Shown piece after piece: positions 15,288 to 26,127 of a stretch of 64,000 nucleotides of DNA. Location: positions 549,501 through 613,500 of the forward strand of contig NZ_CP066783.1 of the NCBI RefSeq assembly GCF_019186805.1. The letters are read 5' to 3'. Both the position numbers and the translations under genes were made by a program. Within the stretch, counting starts at the first letter, position 1. The number at the start of each line of letters is the position of its first letter. The DNA is from Comamonas fluminis. GTDB taxonomy: Bacteria > Pseudomonadota > Gammaproteobacteria > Burkholderiales > Burkholderiaceae_C. The notes beneath the pieces were generated by a model. The model worked only from the letters and a program-made list of their open reading frames with translations. It was not told where the DNA came from and searched no databases.

Positions 15288-18200
15288 ATGACGCAGGGCC
15301 TGATCCGTATCCGTGGTGCTCGCCAGCACAATCTTCGCAATCTGGACATCGATATCCGCACTGGTGAGCTGACCGTCGTCACCGGCCCCAGTGGCTCGGG
15401 CAAGTCCAGTCTGGTGTTCGACACGCTGTATGCCGAAGGTCAGCGTCGTTATGTAGAGACTTTCTCCGCCTATGCACGCCAGTTCCTGGATCGCATGGAC
15501 AAACCGGCGGTGGACAAGGTCGAGGGCGTGCCTCCTGCCATTGCCATCGATCAGACCAACCCGGTGCGCAACTCGCGCTCCACCGTGGGCACGATGACGG
15601 AGATCAACGATCACCTCAAGCTGCTGTTTGCGCGCGCGGCCAAGTTGTTTGACAGCAAGACCGCCATGCCGGTGCATCACGACACCGCAGATTCGATCTA
15701 TGACGAGCTGACACGGCGCTGCGAGGCGGCGGGCGCCCCGCGCATTGCCATCACCTTTCCGGTGGAGTTGCCCGTCAACACCACGGCCGAAGAAGTCGAG
15801 CAATGGCTGTCTGCCAGCGGCTTTACCAAGGTACAGGCCGAGCGCGAAGTGGAGCGTGCTCAGCCTGTGGCGGATGAGGCCGCCAAGGGCAAGAAGAAAG
15901 CCAAGGCGGCGCCTGAGAAGATCAAGGTGCTGGATGTGATTGCAGATCGCTTTCGCCTGAGCAAGGCTGAGCGCTCGCGTGTCATGGAGGCGATCGAGGT
16001 AGGCCTCAAGCGCGGCAGCGGCAGGCTGACTGTGTATGTACTGCCTGAAAGCGGTGCAGAGAGCGCTGAACCTGAGCTGTGGAAGTTCTCGCAAGGTCTG
16101 CATTGCCCGGAAAGCAACCTCTCCTATCAGGAGCCGATTCCTTCGCTGTTTTCTTTCAACTCGGCGGTGGGGGCCTGTGATGCCTGCCGCGGCTTTGGTC
16201 GCGTGATCGGAGTGGATTGGGGGCTGGTGATTCCCAACGAAAAGCTCACGCTGCGCACCGGTGTTATCAAGCCGATTCAGACGCCGGCCTGGAAGGAGAT
16301 TCAGGACGACCTGATGCGCCACTCCGAAGCCGAGGGCATTCCACGCGACACGGCCTGGTCCAAGCTGACCAAGGAGCAAAAGGACTGGGTCATTGAAGGC
16401 TCGCCCAACTGGAATGGCAAGTGGAGCCAGACCTGGTATGGCATTCGCCGCTTTTTCGAGTACCTCGAAAGCAAGGCTTACAAGATGCATATCCGGGTGC
16501 TGCTGTCCAAATACCGCAGCTACACCGAATGCCCGACTTGTGGCGGGGCTCGTCTCAAGACCGAAAGCCTGCTCTGGCGCATTAGCGGCAAGCAGGCCGC
16601 GGACGCCGTGCTGCCACCCGGCGATGAAAGTGGCCGATACCAGCGCTTTATGCCGCAGGGCGTGGGCTGGAGCCGTGAGCAGCTGGACGGCTTGCCGGGC
16701 CTGTGTTTGCACGATTTGATGCGCTTGCCCATCACTCGATTGCGCGAGTTTTTTGCGCAACTGGCCCCCAGTGCGGCGGACAAGAACGATGGTGAAGCAC
16801 AGGCCCTCAAGATGCTGCACGCAGAGGTCATGACGCGGCTGCAGTATCTGTGCGACGTGGGTATTGGCTACCTCACGCTGGACCGCCAGAGCCGCACACT
16901 GAGCGGCGGCGAGGTGCAGCGTATCAACCTGACCACTGCCCTTGGGACCTCGCTGGTCAACACTTTGTTTGTGCTCGACGAGCCATCGATTGGCCTGCAC
17001 CCGCGCGATATGGAGCGCATTACCGAAGCCATGCAGCGCCTGCGCGATGCGGGCAATACGCTGGTGGTGGTGGAGCATGACCCCGCCGTGATGTTTGCCG
17101 CCGACCGCATGATCGACATGGGGCCTGGACCCGGCGCACGCGGTGGTCAGATTGTGTTTGACGGCACACCCGAGGATTTGCGCAAGGCCGACACCTTGAC
17201 GGGCGCCTATCTGGGCGGGCGCAAGCAGGTGGGCTTTGGCCTCAAGCGCATGGTGACGGAATCCACGCCGCGCCTGATTCTGGAAGGTGCACGTGAGCAC
17301 AATCTGCGCGATATCAGCGTGGACTTTCCGCTGCAGCGCCTGGTCACCATCACCGGGGTTTCAGGCTCAGGCAAATCCACGCTGATTCAGGATGTGCTGG
17401 TGCCCGCGCTGATGCGCCATTTCGGCAAGCCCACCGATGCGGCGGGCGCATTCGAGCGCCTGCTGGGCGCCGACCATCTGGCCGATGTGATGTTTGTGGA
17501 CCAGTCGCCCATCGGCAAGACGGCGCGCTCCAACCCGGTCAGTTATGTGGGGGCCTGGGATGCGCTGCGTGAGCTGTTTGCGGTGGCGCCGCTGTCGCGC
17601 CAGCGCGGCTACACCGCTGCCAAGTTCAGCTTCAACAGCGGTGATGGCCGTTGCCCCACTTGCGGCGGCTCGGGCTTCGAGCATGTGGAGATGCAGTTTC
17701 TCTCGGACGTCTATCTGCGCTGCCCCGATTGCAATGGCACACGTTATCGCCCCGAGATTCTGGAAGTGAAGATCGAGCGCAACGGCCAGTCGCTGAATGT
17801 GGCCGATGTGCTGGAGCTCACTGTCGCCGAAGCCGCGCTGCTGTTTGCGCAGGATCGCGATGTGATCCGCGCGCTGCAGCCCATCGTCGATGTGGGGCTG
17901 GAATATGTGAAGCTGGGCCAACCCGTGCCCACGCTGTCGGGTGGAGAGGCACAGCGCCTCAAACTCGCAGGTTTTCTGGCAGAGGCGGCCAAGGCGCAGT
18001 CCAAGAGCAAACAATCGCTGGCCAAAAAAGGCACGCTGTTCCTGTTCGACGAGCCTACGACGGGCCTGCACTTTGAAGACATTGCCAAGCTCATGCGTGC
18101 GCTGCGCAAGCTGCTCGAAGCCGGACATTCGCTGATCGTGATTGAGCACAATCTCGACGTGATTCGCGCCAGCGACTGGCTGATCGATCTGGGCCCAGAA

Positions 18201-21200
18201 GGCGGTGATGGCGGTGGACTGGTGGTGGCCGAAGGCTCGCCCGAAGATGTGCGCAAGGTCGATGCCTCCTATACCGCGCAGGCCTTGCGCGAATACGATC
18301 TGGCCATGGGCGTGGGTGGCGAAGCGGTGCGTGAAGTGGCCCCCATGCTCTATAAACCAGAGCGCAAGGCCAAGGCGCAGCAGGTTCAAGCGGGCAAAAA
18401 TGCCATTGAAATCGTCAACGCCAAAGAGCACAACCTCAAGTCGCTGACGGTGGATGTGCCGCGTGGCAAGTTCAATGTGGTGACGGGGGTCTCGGGCTCG
18501 GGCAAGTCCACGCTGGCATTCGACATTCTGTTCAATGAGGGCCAGCGCCGCTACCTCGAATCGCTCAATGCCTATGCGCGGAGCATCGTGCAGCCTGCGG
18601 GCCGCCCTGAGGTGGATGCGGTCTATGGCATACCGCCCACGGTGGCGATTGAGCAGCGCCTGTCGCGTGGTGGTCGCAAATCTACGGTGGGCACAACCAC
18701 TGAGGTCTGGCATTTTCTGCGCCTGCTGTATGTGAAGCTGGGCGTGCAGCACTGTGTTCACGACGATGCCATCGTGCAGCCGCAGACGGAAGAAAGCATT
18801 GCCGCGCAGCTGATGACGAGTTTCCGTGGCCAGACTATTGGCCTGCTGAGCCCGCTGGTCGTCAACCGCAAGGGCGTCTATACCGAGCTGGCCGACTGGG
18901 CGCGCCCCAAGGGCTACACGCATTTGCGCGTGGATGGCGAGTTCTTGCCAACCACGGGCTTTCCGCGCATTGACCGCTTCAAGGAGCACACGATTGAGCT
19001 GCCCGTGGCCAGCGTGACGGTCACGGCGGCCAACGAAAAAGAACTGCGCGGCCATCTGCGTCAGGCGCTGGAGATTGGCAAGGGCGTGCTGCATGTGCTG
19101 TCCGGTATCGAGAATCTGGCCGAGGCCATGCAAGGCGGCCAGAGCACAGCGGGTATCGGTGCGCTGCAGGTGTTCTCCACCCAGCGCGCTTGCCCGGTCT
19201 GCGCCACCAGCTATGCAGAGCTGGATCCGCGATTGTTCAGCTACAACAGCAAGCATGGCTGGTGCCCCGACTGCGTGGGCACGGGCGTGAAGCTGACCAA
19301 GGACCAGCGCAAGGTGTATGACGACACCTTGCTTGCAGACGATAACCGGGGCCGTGAAGTGAAGTTCGAGGGCCAGGAGGTGGAAGACCTGGCGGAAGTT
19401 GTTTGTCCCAAGTGTCAGGGCACACGTTTGAACCCCGTGGCGCGGGCCGTGAAGTTCCATGACGAAGCGATTACCGATATTGCGCAACTGTCGGTGAGCG
19501 ATGTGCGCCGCTGGGTGCAAGGGCTGGACCTGTCGGGCCGCGAAGCCGATATTGCCCGTGATCTGATTCCCGAGATCCAAAGCCGTCTCGAATTCCTTGA
19601 AGAAGTCGGCCTCAACTATCTGACGCTGGACCGCGGAGCGCCCACGCTCAGCGGTGGCGAGGCACAACGTATTCGCCTGGCAGCGCAACTGGGCAGCAAT
19701 CTGCAGGGCGTGTGCTATGTGCTGGATGAACCCACGATTGGCCTGCATGCGCGTGACAACCAGATTCTGCTCAATGCGCTGCACAAGCTGGGTGACAAGG
19801 GCAACACGCTGGTGGTGGTGGAGCACGACGAGGATACGATTCGCCGCGCTGACCATGTGATCGATATCGGCCCCAGCGCTGGTATTCGCGGTGGCCGTCT
19901 GGTCGCCGAGGGTACGGTTCAGGACATCATGGAGGCCAAAGATTCGGTCACGGGCCGCTATCTGCTGCATGCCATGCGCCATCCCTTCAAGCCACGACTG
20001 TGGGTTGGGGAAGGGGAACCCCCTGCTGCACCGGCTGCTATCAATGCAGAAGCTGCTACCGTTGTTGAATCAGCCGTTGCAGAGAAAAAAGTCAGTAAGG
20101 CCAAGAAAAGCAAAGCGCAGGCAGCTACTGAAACGGTAGCAACGGAAGAGAGCAAGGCCTTGCACTGGCTCAAGGTGCTGGGCGCCAATATGCACAACCT
20201 GCAGGGCGTGGATGCACGCGTGCCGCTCAAGCGCCTGGTGGCGGTGACGGGCGTTTCCGGCTCAGGCAAATCCACGCTGGCGCGTGATGTGCTGCTGACC
20301 AATGTGGCAGCCTGGGTGCAGCAGCGATCGACCAAGGCCGGGCGCGATGCCATGGACGAAGGAAAGTCCCCCGCGCTGGTGGGCTGCAAGGGTATCAAGG
20401 GCTTTGAGACGGTGGACCGGGTGCTGGAAGTGGACCAGACGCCCATTGGCAAAACGCCGCGCTCCTGCCCTGCGACTTACATCGGCTTCTGGGACACGAT
20501 TCGCAAGCTGTTTGCCGAAACGCTGGAGGCCAAGGCCCGTGGCTATGCGGCGGGGCGCTTCAGCTTCAACACTGGCGAAGGCCGTTGCCCGGCCTGTGAA
20601 GGCCAGGGCGTGCGCACCATTGAAATGAGCTTTCTGCCCGATGTGAAAGTGCCTTGCGAGACTTGTCACGGCGCGCGCTTCAACCCCGAGACGCTGGCCG
20701 TCACCTGGCGCGGCAAAAGCATTGGCGATGTGCTGCAGATGGAAGTCGATGAGGCGGTGGAATTCTTTGCCTCCATGCCTTCGATTGCCCATCCGCTGCA
20801 GTTGCTCAAGGACGTGGGCCTCGGTTATCTGACGCTGGGCCAGCCGTCGCCCACGCTGTCGGGTGGCGAGGCCCAGCGCATCAAGCTGGTGACCGAGCTG
20901 ACCAAGGTGCGCGACGAGGTGGGGCGGCGCGGGCAGAAGGCGCCACACACGCTGTATGTGCTGGACGAGCCCACCGTCGGTCTGCACATGGCCGATGTGG
21001 ACAAGCTCATCCATGTGCTGCATCGTCTGGTCGATGGTGGCCACAGCGTGGTGGTCATTGAGCATGATCTGGATGTGATTGCCGAAGCCGACTGGATCAT
21101 CGACCTGGGCCCCGAAGGCGGCAAGGACGGCGGCCGGATTGTGGCCACGGGAACGCCTGAAGAGCTGGTGGCGATCGGCACGCACACCGGCAAGGCGCTG

Positions 21201-21224
21201 GCGCCCGTGCTGGCGCGCGCATAG
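15288..21224 (+). CDS. uvrA: Double-length UvrA (tandem fusion of two UvrA proteins)
   Basis: 1978 residues, twice the normal 940-1000. UvrA is the DNA-damage sensor of nucleotide excision repair, an ABC ATPase that dimerises and loads UvrB. Four Walker A motifs start at residues 33, 690, 1067 and 1655, and four LSGGE signatures at 538, 883, 1454 and 1857, so there are two complete UvrA units: about 1-1030 and about 1037-1978. Each unit keeps an insertion in the place of the UvrB-binding domain and the C-terminal zinc module. The first zinc module of unit 1 is degenerate: C273-P-E-S where unit 2 has C-P-V-C. Lys/Ala-rich stretches lie inside unit 1 (about 195-210) and before the last ATPase domain (about 1575-1620). 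A canonical UvrA is probably encoded elsewhere. Confidence 0.93.
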   Translation: MTQGLIRIRGARQHNLRNLDIDIRTGELTVVTGPSGSGKSSLVFDTLYAEGQRRYVETFSAYARQFLDRMDKPAVDKVEGVPPAIAIDQTNPVRNSRSTVGTMTEINDHLKLLFARAAKLFDSKTAMPVHHDTADSIYDELTRRCEAAGAPRIAITFPVELPVNTTAEEVEQWLSASGFTKVQAEREVERAQPVADEAAKGKKKAKAAPEKIKVLDVIADRFRLSKAERSRVMEAIEVGLKRGSGRLTVYVLPESGAESAEPELWKFSQGLHCPESNLSYQEPIPSLFSFNSAVGACDACRGFGRVIGVDWGLVIPNEKLTLRTGVIKPIQTPAWKEIQDDLMRHSEAEGIPRDTAWSKLTKEQKDWVIEGSPNWNGKWSQTWYGIRRFFEYLESKAYKMHIRVLLSKYRSYTECPTCGGARLKTESLLWRISGKQAADAVLPPGDESGRYQRFMPQGVGWSREQLDGLPGLCLHDLMRLPITRLREFFAQLAPSAADKNDGEAQALKMLHAEVMTRLQYLCDVGIGYLTLDRQSRTLSGGEVQRINLTTALGTSLVNTLFVLDEPSIGLHPRDMERITEAMQRLRDAGNTLVVVEHDPAVMFAADRMIDMGPGPGARGGQIVFDGTPEDLRKADTLTGAYLGGRKQVGFGLKRMVTESTPRLILEGAREHNLRDISVDFPLQRLVTITGVSGSGKSTLIQDVLVPALMRHFGKPTDAAGAFERLLGADHLADVMFVDQSPIGKTARSNPVSYVGAWDALRELFAVAPLSRQRGYTAAKFSFNSGDGRCPTCGGSGFEHVEMQFLSDVYLRCPDCNGTRYRPEILEVKIERNGQSLNVADVLELTVAEAALLFAQDRDVIRALQPIVDVGLEYVKLGQPVPTLSGGEAQRLKLAGFLAEAAKAQSKSKQSLAKKGTLFLFDEPTTGLHFEDIAKLMRALRKLLEAGHSLIVIEHNLDVIRASDWLIDLGPEGGDGGGLVVAEGSPEDVRKVDASYTAQALREYDLAMGVGGEAVREVAPMLYKPERKAKAQQVQAGKNAIEIVNAKEHNLKSLTVDVPRGKFNVVTGVSGSGKSTLAFDILFNEGQRRYLESLNAYARSIVQPAGRPEVDAVYGIPPTVAIEQRLSRGGRKSTVGTTTEVWHFLRLLYVKLGVQHCVHDDAIVQPQTEESIAAQLMTSFRGQTIGLLSPLVVNRKGVYTELADWARPKGYTHLRVDGEFLPTTGFPRIDRFKEHTIELPVASVTVTAANEKELRGHLRQALEIGKGVLHVLSGIENLAEAMQGGQSTAGIGALQVFSTQRACPVCATSYAELDPRLFSYNSKHGWCPDCVGTGVKLTKDQRKVYDDTLLADDNRGREVKFEGQEVEDLAEVVCPKCQGTRLNPVARAVKFHDEAITDIAQLSVSDVRRWVQGLDLSGREADIARDLIPEIQSRLEFLEEVGLNYLTLDRGAPTLSGGEAQRIRLAAQLGSNLQGVCYVLDEPTIGLHARDNQILLNALHKLGDKGNTLVVVEHDEDTIRRADHVIDIGPSAGIRGGRLVAEGTVQDIMEAKDSVTGRYLLHAMRHPFKPRLWVGEGEPPAAPAAINAEAATVVESAVAEKKVSKAKKSKAQAATETVATEESKALHWLKVLGANMHNLQGVDARVPLKRLVAVTGVSGSGKSTLARDVLLTNVAAWVQQRSTKAGRDAMDEGKSPALVGCKGIKGFETVDRVLEVDQTPIGKTPRSCPATYIGFWDTIRKLFAETLEAKARGYAAGRFSFNTGEGRCPACEGQGVRTIEMSFLPDVKVPCETCHGARFNPETLAVTWRGKSIGDVLQMEVDEAVEFFASMPSIAHPLQLLKDVGLGYLTLGQPSPTLSGGEAQRIKLVTELTKVRDEVGRRGQKAPHTLYVLDEPTVGLHMADVDKLIHVLHRLVDGGHSVVVIEHDLDVIAEADWIIDLGPEGGKDGGRIVATGTPEELVAIGTHTGKALAPVLARA

Positions 21225-21294
21225 GGTGGTGATTTGCGCAAGATCTACACAAATGTTCTAAGAGCACTCCAACTATGTAAATCTTGCTCAAACC

Positions 21295-21331
21295 ATGGTT
21301 TTCAGAGGCTCTAAATTCCTCGGAAAACCAT
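21295..21331. promoter_or_regulatory. Inverted repeat upstream of the NRPS gene
   Basis: ATGGTTTTC (21295-21303) and GAAAACCAT (21323-21331) form a 9-bp inverted repeat about 85-120 bases before the NRPS start. There is no T run after it, so it is more likely an operator or leader structure than a terminator. Confidence 0.35.
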
Positions 21332-21415
21332 AGGCTCGCTCAATAATGACGGTCAGAAAAGAGCGGCGCCACCAGGTTCGGAAGCACGGTTGCTCCGGGT
21401 AAGTCCGCTGACCCC

Positions 21416-24400
21416 ATGTCCGACACTATTGTTTTGCGCGGGCCAGAACGGCCAGACCTTTTGCGCCAGGAGGTGCTGGCCGATATTTTTGAGGCCACGG
21501 CTCAGGCTCATCCGGCGCAGATTGCGCTGATGGAAGGTCAAGGGGAGACTTTAAGGCAGCGTAGTTATGCACAGCTCGATGCCGATGCCAGCCGCGCTGC
21601 CCACAGGCTGATAGAGGCTGGCATACGCCCCGGCGATATGGTGGGGCTATGGCTGCCACGTGGTATCGAGCTGCTGACCCTGCAGCTGGCCATTGCCAAG
21701 ACGGGTGCGGCCTGGTTGCCGTTTGATGCCGAAACGCCGCTGGAGCGCATTGCCACCTGTCTTGAAGATGCATCGGCCAAAGCGCTATTGATAGCGCAGC
21801 AGCATGCGCAGTCTGTACAAGCGCAGAAGGACATTTCTGCACAGACTTTTACGGAAGCTGATCTGCTGGCTGACCTGCCTGCAGATACCGTGCTGCATCA
21901 GCGTCAGGGCGCATTGCCCGAGCATCCGGCCTATGTGATCTACACCAGCGGCTCAACGGGCAAGCCCAAGGGCATTGCCATTACGCAGGGCAGCATCTGC
22001 CACTTTCTGCGCAGTGAAAATGCACGGCTGGGTGTGCGCCAGAGCGACAAGGTTTATCAGGGTTTCTCGGTGGCCTTTGATATGTCCTTCGAGGAAATCT
22101 GGATCAGCTATCTGGTGGGTGCCACGCTGTGGCTGGCTCCGCGCGAGATTGCGGGTGACCCCGAGGCCTTGCCCCGCGCACTGATGGAGCAGCAGGTCAC
22201 GGTATTGCATGCGGTGCCTACATTGCTGGCGCTGTTTGCCCAGGACGTTCCGAACCTGCGCCTGATCAATCTGGGTGGCGAAATGTGCCCGGAATCGCTG
22301 GTGGCGCGCTGGGCCAATGCATCGCGTCAGATGTTCAACACCTATGGCCCCACCGAGGCCACGGTGTCTGCCAGTCTGGCAGAGCTCAAGGCGGGCGAGC
22401 CGGTGACGATTGGTACGCCGCTGCCCAATTACAGCCTGGTCGTGGTGCAGGTGATAGAGGCTGACAGCTTTCCTGCAGGCACGGCACCCCAACTGGTGGG
22501 GCTGCCCCAGGGCGAGGTGGGTGAGCTGTGCATTACCGGGCCTGGCGTGGCCGCGGGTTATCTGGGCCGGCCGGAACTGACGGCTGAAAAATTTCTGCTC
22601 AACCCCTGGCCCAGCGGGCCGCATGACACACGCCTTTATCGCACGGGCGATTTGGCCCGTATCGATGAGCATGGGCAGATTCATTGTCTGGGCCGGGCCG
22701 ACGATCAGATCAAAATTCGCGGCTTTCGCGTAGAGCTGGGCGAGATCGAAGCTGTGCTGGCTCAGCAGCCCGGCGTGGGTACCACGGCGGTACTGCTGCG
22801 CAAGGATGACGGCATGGATCAACTGGTGGCCTTTTATGTGCCTGCCGATGAGCCTTGCACCGTAAACCAGTTGCGTGCGGCACTGGCGGAGCGCCTGCCG
22901 CCTTATATGGTGCCTGCGCGATTTGAGGCGCTGACCGAGATGCCGCGCCTGACATCGGGCAAGATCGACCGCAAGGCGCTCAAGGCCATGGAGCTGGCGC
23001 AGGCAACTGGGCCAACCGACTCGGATGTGGCGGAAACAGAAGCAGAGCAGGTGCTGTTCGCGGCGCTGGCCCAGATTTTTCCGGGGCAGGCGATTCACCG
23101 TGGCCAGGATTTCTTTAGCGACCTGGGCGGCCACTCGCTGTTCGCGGCACGGCTGACATCGCTGCTGCGCGCAGACCCGCGTTTTGCTCAGGCGACGGTC
23201 AGCACGGTCTATCAGCAGCGCAAAGTGGGCTTGATTGCCGAGGCCTTGCAGGCCGTCATGACCGTGGGTGGCTCTACAGAGCAGCAGCGCCCCTTCCGCA
23301 TTCATTCGGCGTGGCGGCGCTGGCGCTGCGGTGCGGCGCAGTCTGTGGCCATTCCACTGCTGGTCTTGATCAAGATGGCGCAGTGGCTGGCGCCGTTTTT
23401 CACCTATCACTTCTTCACGGGTGACGAAAACGATTCCGTGGCCTTTGCGGTGGCCATGTCGGTGCTGGCCTTTGCCGTCGCCACCGTGGCAGAGTTTGGC
23501 ATTGCCTGGGCTGGCAAATGGCTGGTGGCTGGACGATTGAAGCCGGGGCGCTATCCGCTCTGGGGTGTGACGTATTTCCGCTGGTGGTTCGCCGACCGTC
23601 TGGTTGAAGCGGTGCCCATTGCCATGATTACCGGCTCATCGCTGCATCCGGTGTGGCTGCGTGCGCTGGGGGCCAGGGTTGGGCGTGAAACCAATCTGGG
23701 TTCGATGACAGTGCGCGCCCCTGATCTGCTGCGTATCGGCGACGGCGCCAGCATTGGCAACGCCGTGGCGCTGGAAAACGCACGCGTTGAAGGCGGTGAG
23801 TTGATACTCGGTCGCATCGATATTGGCAACGAGGTCTGCATCGGCTCGTATGTAGTGATCGAAGGCAACACCCGGCTGGAAGACTGGGCGCATCTGGATG
23901 GGCAATCCGCGCTGGCAGATGGCTCGGTGCAGCCTGCACGCAGCATCTGGGCGGGCTCGCCTGCGCGTGCGAAAGGGGTTTTTGACCCTGCTACTTTGCC
24001 GCAAAGACAAGTGGTCAGCCCACTGCGTCATGCGCTGGAAATGCTGGTGTTTGTCTTTGGTGGCCTGCTGGTGGCGACCTTGTTCTTCATGCCTGTGTTT
24101 CCGACATTCATGTTGATTGACACGCTGGACATCGAAGCCATTTCCGTGCGCCCTTTGTTGGAGCAGGGTGTGGTCGATGCGGGCGGAGCCTTCATCCTGC
24201 GTCTGCTCAAATTCTTCATGCTGGCGCTGCCATCCAGTCTGGTGCTGGTGGCCTGCACGGTACTGGTCGCAGCCCTGGTTCGCTATCTGTTTCTGCCCAG
24301 AACCCGGGCCGGTACCTGGTCTGTGCACAGCGGGCGCTATCTGGGCAAGTGGATGGTCAACCAGATTCAGGAGGCCAGCTTGGGCACGCTGCACGGCATT

Positions 24401-25486
24401 TATGCCACGGTGTATTCATCGACCTGGTACCGACTGCTGGGGGCCAAGGTGGGCAAGCAGACCGAGCTGTCCACCGCTCTGGGTGTGGTGCCAGACATGC
24501 TGACACTGGGAGACGAATGCTTTGTGGCCGATGCCGTGATGCTGGGTGACGAACATATCGATGGAGGCTGGATGACGGTGCAGCCCACGGTGGTTTCGCG
24601 CCGCAGTTTCATTGGCAATGGTGCTTATGTTCCTGATGGGTCCACCATTCCCGAAAACGTGCTGATTGGCGTCATGACGGCAGTGCCGCGCAATGCCGAT
24701 ATGAAAGATGGCGATACCTGGCTGGGCTCTCCGGCCATCAATCTGGCCGCACGAGAGGTGGCGCAGGGCTACCCTGAGCACCTGACGTTTGCGCCATCGC
24801 CATGGCGGCGTCTGGGGCGTGGTCTGGTCGAGGCTGCACGCATCGCCGTACCCCATGCCGTGGTCATTGCCGTCGGTTATGCGATTGTTCTGGACGCCAT
24901 GCCGCTGGCATCCGAAGGGCGCTGGGGCGCTGTGGTTCTGGATCTGGCTGTGGCTGGCATCATTTTTGGCTTGGTTGCTTTCCTGGTCGTGGCCTTGTTC
25001 AAATGGCTGGCTGTCAGGCGCTACGCGAAGACGGCGGTTCCCATGTGGACACCGTTTGTCTGGCTCTCCGAGGCGGCAACCAATATGTATGAAGGTTTGG
25101 CCATTCCGAACTTTCTGCGCTATTTGCGCGGCACGCCATGGCTGCCGCTGGCCATGAATCTGATGGGCAGCAAGATCGCTCCCAGTGTCTATCTGGACAC
25201 CACAGACATCACCGAGCATGACTGCGTGACCATTGGTGAGCACAGCGAGCTCAATGCGCTGTGCTGCCCGCAGACACACTTGTTTGAAGATCGTGTGATG
25301 AAGATCGACGAAGTCATCATCGGCAAGCGCGTCACCATGGGCGCGCGCTGCACGGTGCTCTATAGCGCCAGTGTGGGCGACGATGTGCAACTGGGCCCGC
25401 TGACGCTGGTGATGAAGGGCGAAACCCTGCCGGCCCGCACGCGCTGGGAAGGCACGCCCGCTGCACCCGTGCGCCAGCCAGTCTGA
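21416..25486 (+). CDS. Pls/PosA-like membrane-bound non-ribosomal peptide synthetase
   Basis: 1356 residues. Order: adenylation domain (about 1-520, with YTSGSTGKPKG, NTYGPTEAT, YRTGDLA and G-R-x-D-D-Q-I-K-I-R-G), a carrier domain with phosphopantetheine Ser574 (LGGHS), then three blocks of two predicted membrane helices, each block followed by a hexapeptide-repeat, left-handed beta-helix-like domain (about 745-860, 1000-1110 and 1225-1356). There is no condensation or thioesterase domain. This is the layout of epsilon-poly-L-lysine synthetase (Pls), which joins one amino acid repeatedly through its side-chain amine, and of the related PosA group. The product here is unknown; a cationic homopolymer or short isopeptide is the obvious guess. 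The next gene, a phosphopantetheinyl transferase, starts on the last base of its stop codon. Confidence 0.9.
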   Translation: MSDTIVLRGPERPDLLRQEVLADIFEATAQAHPAQIALMEGQGETLRQRSYAQLDADASRAAHRLIEAGIRPGDMVGLWLPRGIELLTLQLAIAKTGAAWLPFDAETPLERIATCLEDASAKALLIAQQHAQSVQAQKDISAQTFTEADLLADLPADTVLHQRQGALPEHPAYVIYTSGSTGKPKGIAITQGSICHFLRSENARLGVRQSDKVYQGFSVAFDMSFEEIWISYLVGATLWLAPREIAGDPEALPRALMEQQVTVLHAVPTLLALFAQDVPNLRLINLGGEMCPESLVARWANASRQMFNTYGPTEATVSASLAELKAGEPVTIGTPLPNYSLVVVQVIEADSFPAGTAPQLVGLPQGEVGELCITGPGVAAGYLGRPELTAEKFLLNPWPSGPHDTRLYRTGDLARIDEHGQIHCLGRADDQIKIRGFRVELGEIEAVLAQQPGVGTTAVLLRKDDGMDQLVAFYVPADEPCTVNQLRAALAERLPPYMVPARFEALTEMPRLTSGKIDRKALKAMELAQATGPTDSDVAETEAEQVLFAALAQIFPGQAIHRGQDFFSDLGGHSLFAARLTSLLRADPRFAQATVSTVYQQRKVGLIAEALQAVMTVGGSTEQQRPFRIHSAWRRWRCGAAQSVAIPLLVLIKMAQWLAPFFTYHFFTGDENDSVAFAVAMSVLAFAVATVAEFGIAWAGKWLVAGRLKPGRYPLWGVTYFRWWFADRLVEAVPIAMITGSSLHPVWLRALGARVGRETNLGSMTVRAPDLLRIGDGASIGNAVALENARVEGGELILGRIDIGNEVCIGSYVVIEGNTRLEDWAHLDGQSALADGSVQPARSIWAGSPARAKGVFDPATLPQRQVVSPLRHALEMLVFVFGGLLVATLFFMPVFPTFMLIDTLDIEAISVRPLLEQGVVDAGGAFILRLLKFFMLALPSSLVLVACTVLVAALVRYLFLPRTRAGTWSVHSGRYLGKWMVNQIQEASLGTLHGIYATVYSSTWYRLLGAKVGKQTELSTALGVVPDMLTLGDECFVADAVMLGDEHIDGGWMTVQPTVVSRRSFIGNGAYVPDGSTIPENVLIGVMTAVPRNADMKDGDTWLGSPAINLAAREVAQGYPEHLTFAPSPWRRLGRGLVEAARIAVPHAVVIAVGYAIVLDAMPLASEGRWGAVVLDLAVAGIIFGLVAFLVVALFKWLAVRRYAKTAVPMWTPFVWLSEAATNMYEGLAIPNFLRYLRGTPWLPLAMNLMGSKIAPSVYLDTTDITEHDCVTIGEHSELNALCCPQTHLFEDRVMKIDEVIIGKRVTMGARCTVLYSASVGDDVQLGPLTLVMKGETLPARTRWEGTPAAPVRQPV

Positions 25487-26109
25487 TGCAGATTCAGCCC
25501 TGCTGCCTGGATGGAGCTGCTGGAGGCAGGCCGCAGCTGCGGCTGGTGCAGGGGCTGGATGAGGGCGACAGGGAGGTTGCCCGGCTGCAGGCCAGGGCTG
25601 CGCTGGTTTGCTGTCTGGCGGCAGAACTGGGCTGTGCAGAGGCGGAGCTGAAAATCAGCAATCTGCGCGGCCAGGCTCCGCAAGTTCAGCTGCGTGGGCA
25701 GTTGCTGAAATCCTTGCATTGCTCTATCAGCCATGCGCAGGGAATGGCGCTGCTGGCCTGGCACTTTGGGGCGGCGGTTGGTGTAGATATTCAGGCGGTG
25801 GACAGACATGTGTCCCGACCGGAACTGCAAGCGGTAGCGCAACTTTTTTTTGCGCCTGAAGTGGCTGAAGTCCTTTCAGATATTGCGGTAGATGCTCTTT
25901 TTTTTGAAGCGTTTGCGCAGGCCTGGGCAGGGCAGGAGGCGCGGCTTAAATGCGCGGGGCTGGGCCTGGTGGAGTGGAGTGGCGAGCTGGAGGCAGGTCT
26001 GGCGGGTATTCACAGCGCATCAGTGCCACTGCCCATGTCTTTCACTGCCCTCGTCTGCAGGGCAGCTGTGGCCTGGCAAGACAAGGTCGGCGAAGACAGT
26101 GCTACCTGA
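25486..26109 (+). CDS. 4'-phosphopantetheinyl transferase (Sfp-like)
   Basis: 207 residues. It attaches the phosphopantetheine arm of CoA to carrier-domain serines, here most likely Ser574 of the NRPS encoded just upstream (stop and start overlap as TGATG). Motifs: S-I-S-H-A-Q-G, G-V-D-I-Q with metal-binding Asp101, and W-A-G-Q-E-A-R-L-K with Glu151 and Lys155. The usual Glu after G-V-D-I is Gln here, and K-E-A is Q-E-A; both are tolerated in parts of the family. N-terminal homology is weak. It ends 19 bases from a convergent gene with no visible terminator. Confidence 0.87.
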   Translation: MQIQPCCLDGAAGGRPQLRLVQGLDEGDREVARLQARAALVCCLAAELGCAEAELKISNLRGQAPQVQLRGQLLKSLHCSISHAQGMALLAWHFGAAVGVDIQAVDRHVSRPELQAVAQLFFAPEVAEVLSDIAVDALFFEAFAQAWAGQEARLKCAGLGLVEWSGELEAGLAGIHSASVPLPMSFTALVCRAAVAWQDKVGEDSAT

Positions 26110-26127
26110 CGCATCAAGGCCGAAACA

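Noticed and set aside
15060..19982. Very long open frames on the minus strand opposite uvrA (746 and 871 codons)
   Set aside because: They are mirror frames of a GC-rich gene with strong codon bias. Their translations are rich in His, Arg and Gln with no recognisable domain, while the plus strand encodes UvrA throughout.
20000..20150. Possible frameshift or inserted segment in the uvrA linker
   Set aside because: The Ala/Lys-rich linker uses different codons but keeps the frame and lies between domains, where low-complexity linkers are common.
21770..21860. B-repeat-like words (CTATTGATAGCGC) in the adenylation domain of the NRPS
   Set aside because: The match is short and lacks a second arm at the right distance; kept as chance.
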